From an uncultured Lachnospiraceae bacterium (GTDB lineage Bacteria > Bacillota > Clostridia > Lachnospirales > Lachnospiraceae), in contig CACYEU010000133.1 in the NCBI GenBank assembly GCA_902773445.1, forward strand, positions 1 through 6,179: a stretch of DNA of 6,179 nucleotides, in the 5' to 3' direction. The translations under genes and the position numbers were made by a program. Each line of letters opens with the position of its first letter. The stretch's first letter is position 1. Of this stretch, positions 1 through 5,051 are shown piece after piece. Below the pieces are notes generated by a model. It saw only the letters and a list, made by a program, of their open reading frames with translations, had not been told where the DNA came from and searched no databases.

Positions 1-1
1 G

Positions 2-82
2 GCGAAACCGCAGGAGCATCCGTTGATGGACGCAGAACACAGAAGCTGCGCAGGCCGCAACATGAACGAGATTGGAGGATGA
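2..82 (+). CDS. moaA: MoaA, GTP 3',8-cyclase (C-terminal end only)
   Basis: This is the last 26 codons of a gene entering from the left edge; the reading frame is open from base 2 and stops at TGA 80-82. The peptide ends in RNMNEIGG. A terminal Gly-Gly preceded by a Met-rich/Ile segment is the hallmark of MoaA, the radical-SAM enzyme that converts GTP to 3',8-cyclo-GTP in the first step of molybdenum cofactor synthesis; in that family the C-terminal GG tail reaches into the active site and is needed for catalysis. The KPQEHPL stretch near the left edge also fits the KP..H region near the MoaA end. The radical-SAM and second iron-sulfur cysteines lie outside the window. Identity rests on this short tail plus moaC directly downstream. 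The two final Gly codons double as the moaC ribosome binding site. Confidence 0.85.
   Translation, partial: AKPQEHPLMDAEHRSCAGRNMNEIGG
74..79 (+). promoter_or_regulatory. moaC ribosome binding site inside the end of moaA
   Basis: GGAGGA here is a strong Shine-Dalgarno sequence 8 bases before the GTG start of moaC. The same six bases are the last two sense codons of moaA (Gly-Gly). It decides the moaC start over the upstream TTG at 72. Confidence 0.8.
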
Positions 83-86
83 ATCA

Positions 87-566
87 GTGAGTTCTGATTT
101 TACACATTTCAACGATGAAGGCAGAGCCAGAATGGTCAATGTCGGAGAGAAGGACGTCACCCACCGTACGGCAAGGGCGCAAGCTCGTGTCTTCGTCAAT
201 GCGGATACATTTGCTTTGATCAAAAGCGGTGGCATGAAAAAGGGAGATGTTCTGACAGTTGCGCAGGTCGCCGGCGTGATGGGAGCTAAGAAGACTAAAG
301 ATATCATCCCGATGTGTCATCCGATCCTGATGAACGGCATCGATCTGTCGCTTACGCTGAACGAAGAAGACCTTAGTGTCGATATTATCTCGAAAGTGTC
401 GTGTGACGGCCGAACAGGTGTCGAGATGGAGGCGCTGACTGCGGCATCAGTCGCAGCTTTGACCGTTTATGATATGTGCAAAGCGGTTCAGAAAGATATC
501 ATAATCTCTGATATATGCCTGCTTGATAAATCAGGCGGAGTTCACGGTGATTTTCACAGAGAATAA
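87..566 (+). CDS. moaC: MoaC, cyclic pyranopterin monophosphate synthase
   Basis: Encodes a 159-residue cytoplasmic protein, the usual full MoaC length. MoaC rearranges 3',8-cyclo-GTP made by MoaA into cyclic pyranopterin monophosphate, the first stable Moco intermediate. From the GTG start the protein opens with SSDFTHFNDEGRARMVNV, the typical MoaC N-terminus. Family landmarks are present: Lys52, KDIIPMCHP with Cys77-His78, DGRTGVEMEAL (107-117) with Glu113 and Glu115, and Asp129 and Lys132 in VYDMCKA, all at the spacing of the E. coli enzyme's active-site residues (there Lys51, His77, Asp128, Lys131). I chose GTG at 87 because GGAGG at 74-78 lies 8 bases upstream and length and N-terminus match the family; a TTG at 72 would overlap that site and add five atypical residues. 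It starts 4 bases after the moaA stop, so the two are surely cotranscribed and probably translationally coupled. Confidence 0.96.
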   Translation: MSSDFTHFNDEGRARMVNVGEKDVTHRTARAQARVFVNADTFALIKSGGMKKGDVLTVAQVAGVMGAKKTKDIIPMCHPILMNGIDLSLTLNEEDLSVDIISKVSCDGRTGVEMEALTAASVAALTVYDMCKAVQKDIIISDICLLDKSGGVHGDFHRE

Positions 567-585
567 GTACAGACAGGAGCCAGAC

Positions 586-1530
586 ATGAGCAATCCGTAT
601 AAAGCAGCAGTAATCACATGCAGTGATAAGGGATCGAGAGGAGAGCGGGTCGACACAAGCGGTCCGCTTATCTGCAAAATGCTCGAAGAGGACGGCTGGG
701 AGGTCGTGCACACGGAGATCGTTCCGGATGAGGCAGATCAGATCAAAAGCGTTCTGATCAATAGTGCGGACAGAAGACAGATCCCGCTGATTCTGACAAC
801 AGGCGGCACAGGGTTTTCACCCCGCGACTGCACACCGGAAGCGACAATGGCCGTTGTCGAGCGTCCGACGCCGGGGATCCCTGAAGCAATGCGTGCGGCC
901 AGCATGAGAATAACGAGCAAAGGATGTCTTTCACGCGCTGCCGCAGGCATCAGAAAAAGCAGTTTGATCGTGAATCTGCCCGGAAGCGAAAAAGCAGCAT
1001 CTGAAAACCTTGATGCTGTACTCGGACCGATCAGACACGGAGTCGATATGCTTCTTTCAGCAGGATCAGCAGACTGCGGAGTACAGCGGGCCGTTGTAAA
1101 AGCCGTATGCATCAGTGAGATCAAAGGTGTACAGAAACACCAAGTTAATTCTGTTCATCTCAGGAAGAATCACGGCATCGAAGGCGACGCCCATGCAGGA
1201 ACCTGGCACCGTCAGGTAAGTCTCCTTGGAAAAGAGAGCGTCGATAAGATGCGGGATCAGCTTGATATCGAGCTAAAACCCGGTGCTTTTGCCGAAAACA
1301 TACTGACTGAAGGCATTTGTCTTTATGAACTTCCGGTCGGAACCTTCTTGAAAGTCGGGACAGCCGTAGGTGAAGTCACTCAGATCGGGAAGGAATGTCA
1401 TTATGACTGCGAGATCCGCCGAAAAGCCGGAGACTGCGTCATGCCTCGCGAAGGAATATTCATCAGAATTCTTGAAGGCGGCGATGTCAAAGAAGGCGAT
1501 GAAGTGACTGTTTTGGAAAACTACCGATAG
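586..1530 (+). CDS. Bifunctional MogA/MoaB-like molybdopterin adenylyltransferase fused to a MOSC domain
   Basis: Encodes 314 residues with two domains. Residues about 5-165 are a MogA/MoaB domain, which adenylylates molybdopterin before molybdenum insertion: ITCSDKGSRGE (10-20), VPDE (46-49), TTGGTG (71-76), RDCTPEA (80-86) and NLPGS (130-134). Asp48 and Asp81 match the positions of the functional Asp49 and Asp82 of E. coli MogA. Residues about 168-314 are a MOSC domain: GIEGDAHAG (197-205), GAFAEN (233-238), then CHYDC (271-275) and GDCVMPREG (282-290) with Cys284 a candidate reactive cysteine. MOSC domains bind or move sulfur or Moco in sulfurases and related proteins; the exact job here is inference. 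The start is ATG 586 with AGGAG-type site GGAG at 576-579, six bases away; a TTG at 523 in the same frame lies deep inside moaC and is unlikely. The gene follows moaC by 19 bases in one operon. Stand-alone MogA is about 195 residues, so the extra half is a true fusion, not an extension. Confidence 0.92.
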   Translation: MSNPYKAAVITCSDKGSRGERVDTSGPLICKMLEEDGWEVVHTEIVPDEADQIKSVLINSADRRQIPLILTTGGTGFSPRDCTPEATMAVVERPTPGIPEAMRAASMRITSKGCLSRAAAGIRKSSLIVNLPGSEKAASENLDAVLGPIRHGVDMLLSAGSADCGVQRAVVKAVCISEIKGVQKHQVNSVHLRKNHGIEGDAHAGTWHRQVSLLGKESVDKMRDQLDIELKPGAFAENILTEGICLYELPVGTFLKVGTAVGEVTQIGKECHYDCEIRRKAGDCVMPREGIFIRILEGGDVKEGDEVTVLENYR

Positions 1531-1548
1531 CATGAAACTTCCGAAATC

Positions 1549-1564
1549 TTGACTTTTCAGTCAA
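1549..1564. repeat. Perfect 6-base inverted repeat (possible operator) over the -35 box
   Basis: TTGACT, four bases (TTTC), then AGTCAA form a perfect dyad of 16 bases. It coincides with the predicted -35 box, so a protein binding it would be positioned to block or alter transcription. It is AT-rich and has no U-run after it, so it is a poor terminator for the upstream Moco operon. Its 16-base geometry with TGA/TCA-type half-sites recalls Crp/Fnr-family sites, but no consensus is matched exactly. Confidence 0.4.
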
Positions 1565-1577
1565 ATTGCTTTATCGT
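1549..1577 (+). promoter_or_regulatory. Predicted sigma-A promoter of the NlpC/P60 gene
   Basis: TTGACT at 1549-1554 (5 of 6 to the -35 consensus) and TATCGT at 1572-1577 (4 of 6 to TATAAT) are separated by exactly 17 bases. Transcription would begin near 1584, leaving a leader of about 30 bases before the ATG at 1614. The -35 box is one arm of a perfect palindrome, listed separately. The weak -10 suggests modest or activated expression. Confidence 0.5.
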
Positions 1578-1613
1578 AACTGATAGTAGGTCGAAATATG
1601 GACAGGAAAGAAT

Positions 1614-3491
1614 ATGCGTTTTGATTTTCAAAAAATCATAAAGCTCATAAGCAGCCGGGTCGTTCCGCTGATCGTATCGGTCAGCGCTTTTGTGCTGTCA
1701 TTTATGTCGATCACTGATTACGGCAGCGCTACGATCAGTCCTCAAACAGGCTCTGAAGTCTCTGATGACGAGTGGGTTTATATCGACGATGAGAAAGCTG
1801 AAGAAGAAGATCTGAATGAAGATGAGAACGAAGAACCGGCCCCTGCAGATGAAACTGACACGGAAGCTGTCACAGACGTGACGGATCCTGCCGGTGAAAC
1901 AGCTGATCCGGTCGATCCTTCAGTTACCGATAATGAAGGCCAGACGACCGGAGAAGACAATTCAGGTGCTGATGCAGAACAGCCACAGGATCCGACCGGA
2001 GGAGAGAATGTCGATCCCGAACCTGCACAGGATCCGGAACCGGCTGAAGAAGAGGTGCAGGATGAGCCTGAAAAGCCTGAGCCTGCTGTTAAGCCTGAGC
2101 AGCCTAAGAATAAACCTGCAAAGAAAAAATGGACTAAGAAAGTCGACACAAGTAAAACCGACTCGCTGAATGACGCGACGCCTAAGAACGTCATCATCAC
2201 ACCGTCAAAGGCAGATGTTAAATCAACATTGTCAATTCCGGCCAGTCCGATCGATGCCAGCGAGATCACCGGTTCCAGACTGCGCAAGTCCGGCAAATAC
2301 GCTCAGTCGCTGAAAGACGACTATAAAGTTGAGTTTTCATCAGATTTTGCGATCATCATGGAAGAGATCGAAGACGAGTTTGAATTTGATCATGATCTGA
2401 TCACTGAAGATACCTACGAGATGCGTAAAGAGAACCTTGAAAAAGGTGTTGTGTTTGCTCCTGATGACGGAAGCTCTGTTGCGAAAGCCGCTTTTGAAGA
2501 CGATGTTCTCTATCTGTCAGAGGACGAAGTCGACCTTTTGCTTGACGAGGAGATCGACGAACAGGATCTGATCGATGCTCTGACAGTCAAGTCGTACCAT
2601 TATACAAACTGGGCTGACATTCTGGCTGTCTATGCGTACAGACAGTTTAAGGCAGGTGCCGAACAGGTCACTTACAACGAGAAAGCCAAAAAAGCACTGG
2701 CAGCTTTGTTTGAAGAAATGAATCAGGTCGAGATCATCGACGAAGAGAACAAAGTCGCCCTGTATACGAACAAAACAGTCGAAGACTATCTGAAGGATAA
2801 AGAAGAGGGCGCTGAGCAGGAAGAGAAAGACAAGATCAAAAAGGAAATTGAAAAGTTCGTGGATCCGGCTTATGTTCTGTTATGCGCTGCCGAGTCCGGC
2901 TCAAGACAGCTGACTCTTGCGGCTTACGATCTGACTGAAGCTGAAGATCCCGACAATCCGATTCCTGATGAGCGCAAGAATGTTGTCCTTGCTGCACAGA
3001 CATTAAACGGCAAGGTCAGCTATTTCTGGGGCGGAAAGTACAACAACCTCGGCTGGAATAAGAGATGGTCAACACCGCAGACGGTTTCCAGTCCCGGAAG
3101 TAAAGATTTCGGTTCCACTCAGCTGTACGGACTTGACTGCAGCGGATTTGTATCATGGGCATTTATAAACGGATTTAATTCGCTTGAAGTCAATGAGCTC
3201 CTCGGGCAAGGTACTGCTTCACAGTGGGTGACCAGCGAACCTGTTGCTGAAGAGGATGCCAAAGTTGGCGATCTTGTCTTCCTGCGTGTTCCGTCTGCCG
3301 GAAGCATTAACCATGTCGGCATTCTTGTCGGACAGGATAAGAATGGAGACTGGATCGCGATCCACTGTAACGCTTCCGACGACAATGTCTCTGTTGAACG
3401 CGCCTATGATGTCGGATTCAGATACATCAGACGTCCGTATCTGTATCAGGATGACGAAGAAGACGAATCAACAGAAGAGCCAGAAAAGTGA
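1614..3491 (+). CDS. Exported NlpC/P60-family cell wall peptidase with acidic proline-rich linker
   Basis: Encodes 625 residues. A basic start (RFDFQKIIKLISSR) and hydrophobic stretch at about 16-31 form a signal peptide or membrane anchor, with a possible cleavage after YGSA (about residue 39). Residues about 46-165 are low-complexity, dominated by Glu, Asp and Pro with repeated DP and EP pairs, then a Lys/Pro-rich patch (164-176). Residues about 225-445 are charged, with an EED-rich part and a segment NWADILAVYAY (332-342), and I cannot assign a family to them. Residues about 455-610 are an NlpC/P60 domain: VSYFWGGKYN (468-477), LDCSGFVSW (507-515) with catalytic Cys509, KVGDLVFL (550-557), NHVGILVG (566-573) with His567, and IAIHC (581-585) with third polar residue His584. 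Such enzymes cut peptide bonds in peptidoglycan stems. The acidic tail (DDEEDE) follows. Start ATG 1614 has AGGAAAG at 1604-1610. It has its own promoter and terminator, so it is monocistronic. Which bond is cut is unknown. Confidence 0.9.
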   Translation: MRFDFQKIIKLISSRVVPLIVSVSAFVLSFMSITDYGSATISPQTGSEVSDDEWVYIDDEKAEEEDLNEDENEEPAPADETDTEAVTDVTDPAGETADPVDPSVTDNEGQTTGEDNSGADAEQPQDPTGGENVDPEPAQDPEPAEEEVQDEPEKPEPAVKPEQPKNKPAKKKWTKKVDTSKTDSLNDATPKNVIITPSKADVKSTLSIPASPIDASEITGSRLRKSGKYAQSLKDDYKVEFSSDFAIIMEEIEDEFEFDHDLITEDTYEMRKENLEKGVVFAPDDGSSVAKAAFEDDVLYLSEDEVDLLLDEEIDEQDLIDALTVKSYHYTNWADILAVYAYRQFKAGAEQVTYNEKAKKALAALFEEMNQVEIIDEENKVALYTNKTVEDYLKDKEEGAEQEEKDKIKKEIEKFVDPAYVLLCAAESGSRQLTLAAYDLTEAEDPDNPIPDERKNVVLAAQTLNGKVSYFWGGKYNNLGWNKRWSTPQTVSSPGSKDFGSTQLYGLDCSGFVSWAFINGFNSLEVNELLGQGTASQWVTSEPVAEEDAKVGDLVFLRVPSAGSINHVGILVGQDKNGDWIAIHCNASDDNVSVERAYDVGFRYIRRPYLYQDDEEDESTEEPEK

Positions 3492-3513
3492 ATTGAGAAC
3501 AGCAACTTAAATG

Positions 3514-3552
3514 ACGGCAGTTTCGATGATGAAACTGCCGTTTTTATTTTTT
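3514..3552 (+). terminator. Strong intrinsic terminator after the NlpC/P60 gene
   Basis: ACGGCAGTTTC at 3514-3524 pairs perfectly with GAAACTGCCGT at 3531-3541 across a six-base loop, giving an 11-base-pair stem. It is followed by TTTTT-A-TTTTTT through 3552. It lies about 20 bases after the stop codon and separates this unit from the transporter genes. Confidence 0.95.
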
Positions 3553-3585
3553 GATGCAAAAAACGTTTTAGAAAATCAAATTTTA

Positions 3586-3614
3586 TTGTTTTTTTATATA
3601 TTTAGTTTTATAAT
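3586..3614 (+). promoter_or_regulatory. Predicted sigma-A promoter of the BMP transporter operon
   Basis: TATAAT at 3609-3614 is a perfect -10 box. TTGTTT at 3586-3591 is a weak -35 (TTG matches) at the ideal 17-base spacing. The surrounding stretch 3553-3630 is extremely AT-rich with several T runs, which fits an UP-element-like environment. Transcription would start near 3621, giving a leader of about 65 bases before the ATG at 3686. Confidence 0.7.
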
Positions 3615-3634
3615 ATTTTTGTAATTTCGATTAT

Positions 3635-3659
3635 GGATATCCGGACATGTGATATCCGG
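3635..3659. repeat. Repeated GATATCCGG element in the leader of the lipoprotein gene
   Basis: GATATCCGG occurs at 3636-3644 and again at 3651-3659, start points 15 bases apart, separated by ACATGT. Because GATATC is itself a palindrome, the pair also forms an inverted repeat: GGATATC 3635-3641 with GATATCC 3651-3657 (7 pairs, 9-base loop). CCGGA 3641-3645 with TCCGG 3655-3659 is a competing 5-pair hairpin. TATG 3632-3635 and CATA 3660-3663 could extend the GATATC stem with a CGG bulge. It lies between the predicted transcription start and the ribosome binding site, so it may be an operator or a regulatory RNA hairpin; no known riboswitch is recognised. Confidence 0.5.
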
Positions 3660-3685
3660 CATACTCAAAAAGGAGGATTTTGATT

Positions 3686-4918
3686 ATGATGAAGAAATTG
3701 TTGGCAATCGTTGCCTGCATCGCCATGGTTGGCGTGCTGTTCGCAGGCTGCGGCGGCGGATCCGGCTCATCTGACAAAGGCGAGGGCGGCGAAGGAAGCG
3801 ATCTGAAAGTCGGTTTCATGTTCCTTCATGACGAGAACTCCACATATGACCTCAACTTCATCAATGCAGCTAAAGCTGCCGGTGAAGAGCTGGGAATCCC
3901 GGAAGAGAATGTCATTCTTAAGACAAACGTTCCCGAGGGCCAGGAGTGTTATGAGACAGCAGCTGACCTTGCTGACAGCGGATGCTCAGTCATCTTTGCT
4001 GACAGCTTCGGCCATGAGGACTTCATGATCCAGGCTGCCAAAGAGTTCCCGGATGTTCAGTTCTGCCATGCAACCGGAACAAAGGCTCACACAGAGAACC
4101 TTAAGAACTACCACAACGCTTTCGCTTCGATCTATGAAGGACGTTTCCTTGCAGGTGTTGCTGCAGGCATGAAACTTAACGAGATGATCGACAAGGGCGA
4201 CATTAAGCCTGAAGAAGCGAAGATCGGTTATGTCGGTGCCTACACATATGCCGAAGTTATGTCCGGTTACACATCATTCTTCCTCGGCGCACGCCACGAG
4301 TGCCCGTCAGCCACAATGGAAGTTACCTTCACAGGTTCCTGGTATGATGAGACAGCTGAGAAAGAAGCTGCGAATAAACTCCTCAAGGACAACTGCGTAC
4401 TGATCAGCCAGCATGCTGACTCCATGGGCGCTCCGACAGCCTGCGAGTCTGCCGGCGTTCCGGATGTTTCCTACAATGGCTCAACGATCGATGCAGCTCC
4501 GAACACCTATCTGATTTCTTCACGTATCGACTGGACACCGTATTTCGTCTATGCGATCAAGGCTGTTCAGAATGGCGAAGATATCGATGTCGACTGGACA
4601 GGTACTCTTTCAACAGAGTCTGTCCTCCTGACAGAGCTCAACGAAAAAGTTGCTGCCGAGGGTACACAGGAAGAGATGGATAAGATCAAGAAAGAGCTTG
4701 AGGACGGCACACTGCATGTCTTTGATACAGAGGCATTCACAGTTGACGGCAAGAAGCTCGACTCCTATAAGGCAGACGTCGACACAGATCCTGACTACAC
4801 ACCGGATACCGAAGTCATCTCCGATGGCTACTTCCATGAGTCAGAGTATCGTGCCGCTCCGTACTTCGATCTCAGAATCGACGGCATCAAGCTTCTCGAC
4901 GAGAACTACGGTGACTGA
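3686..4918 (+). CDS. BMP-family ABC transporter substrate-binding lipoprotein
   Basis: Encodes 410 residues. KK at 3-4, a hydrophobic core and FAGC with Cys22 form a lipoprotein signal; Cys22 would be lipid-modified and anchor the protein outside the membrane. Phe at -3 is less usual than Leu, but Leu18 is adjacent. A flexible Gly/Ser linker (23-39) follows, then a periplasmic-binding-protein type 1 fold of the Bmp family (BmpA/Med/PnrA): LKVGFMFLHDENSTYD (40-55), VIFADSFGHEDFM (102-114), EGRFLAGVAAG (151-161), IGYVGAYTYAEVMSGY (180-195), SQHADSMGAP (241-250), YNGS (263-266), IDWTPYF (281-287), WTGTL (304-308). Known relatives bind purine nucleosides, hence nucleoside import is the best guess, but other ligands occur and the true ligand cannot be read here. 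ATG 3686 lies 9 bases from AGGAGG (3671-3676); ATG 3689 is the alternative, one residue shorter. The ATPase follows after 133 bases. Confidence 0.93.
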   Translation: MMKKLLAIVACIAMVGVLFAGCGGGSGSSDKGEGGEGSDLKVGFMFLHDENSTYDLNFINAAKAAGEELGIPEENVILKTNVPEGQECYETAADLADSGCSVIFADSFGHEDFMIQAAKEFPDVQFCHATGTKAHTENLKNYHNAFASIYEGRFLAGVAAGMKLNEMIDKGDIKPEEAKIGYVGAYTYAEVMSGYTSFFLGARHECPSATMEVTFTGSWYDETAEKEAANKLLKDNCVLISQHADSMGAPTACESAGVPDVSYNGSTIDAAPNTYLISSRIDWTPYFVYAIKAVQNGEDIDVDWTGTLSTESVLLTELNEKVAAEGTQEEMDKIKKELEDGTLHVFDTEAFTVDGKKLDSYKADVDTDPDYTPDTEVISDGYFHESEYRAAPYFDLRIDGIKLLDENYGD

Positions 4919-4971
4919 TCATAGTCCTGTAGTTTACCGGGCAAGCTGGATTAAAAGCTTATAGTTTAGTT

Positions 4972-5002
4972 AAAGCCCCGGTCTTTGCGGCCGGGGCTTT
5001 TT
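4972..5002 (+). terminator. Intrinsic terminator or attenuator between binding protein and ATPase
   Basis: AAAGCCCCGG at 4972-4981 pairs perfectly with CCGGGGCTTT at 4991-5000; a U-G and a C-G pair can extend the stem inward, leaving loop TTTGC. A run of five T (4998-5002) follows. The stem is GC-rich and strong, the U run short, so partial readthrough is plausible. It sits between two genes of one transporter, a place where such hairpins commonly keep the binding protein in excess over membrane components. The rest of 4919-5051 shows only a short AAGCT/AGCTT inverted repeat (4943-4960) and no convincing second promoter. Confidence 0.88.
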
Positions 5003-5036
5003 CATAGCAGTAATTGAATGATTATCAACAAATGAC

Positions 5037-5046
5037 AAGGAGGTGA
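5037..5046 (+). promoter_or_regulatory. Near-perfect ribosome binding site of the ATPase gene
   Basis: AAGGAGGTGA complements ten bases of the 16S rRNA 3' end and its GGAGG core is 8 bases before ATG 5052. It fixes the start and would favour strong translation of whatever transcript reads through the hairpin upstream. Confidence 0.85.
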
Positions 5047-5051
5047 ACGAT

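Noticed and set aside
523..585. A TTG-started N-terminal extension of the MogA-MOSC protein
   Set aside because: It would lie inside the end of moaC and lacks a ribosome binding site; ATG 586 has one and gives the family's normal N-terminus.
738..1124. A 128-codon open frame on the minus strand opposite the MogA domain
   Set aside because: It lies wholly inside a well-conserved gene on the plus strand and its translation has no recognisable motif.
1549..1575. Terminator for the Moco operon
   Set aside because: The stem has only 6 mostly A-T pairs and the bases after it (ATTGCTTTATCG) are not a U run, so termination here would be weak at best.
1778..2296. A 172-codon open frame on the minus strand, rich in Ser and Gly
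   Set aside because: It is the antisense shadow of the Glu/Asp/Pro-rich linker of the NlpC/P60 gene; the low-complexity composition removes stop codons on the other strand. No ribosome binding site or family likeness was seen.
3553..3685. Possible purine or other known riboswitch before the nucleoside-type binding protein
   Set aside because: The leader after the predicted start is only about 65 bases and shows none of the conserved junction sequences of purine-sensing aptamers I can recall; only the GATATCCGG repeat is visible.
4937..4965. A separate promoter for the ATPase gene using TATAGT at 4960-4965
   Set aside because: No -35-like sequence lies at proper spacing, and a transcript from it would meet the strong hairpin at 4972 at once.
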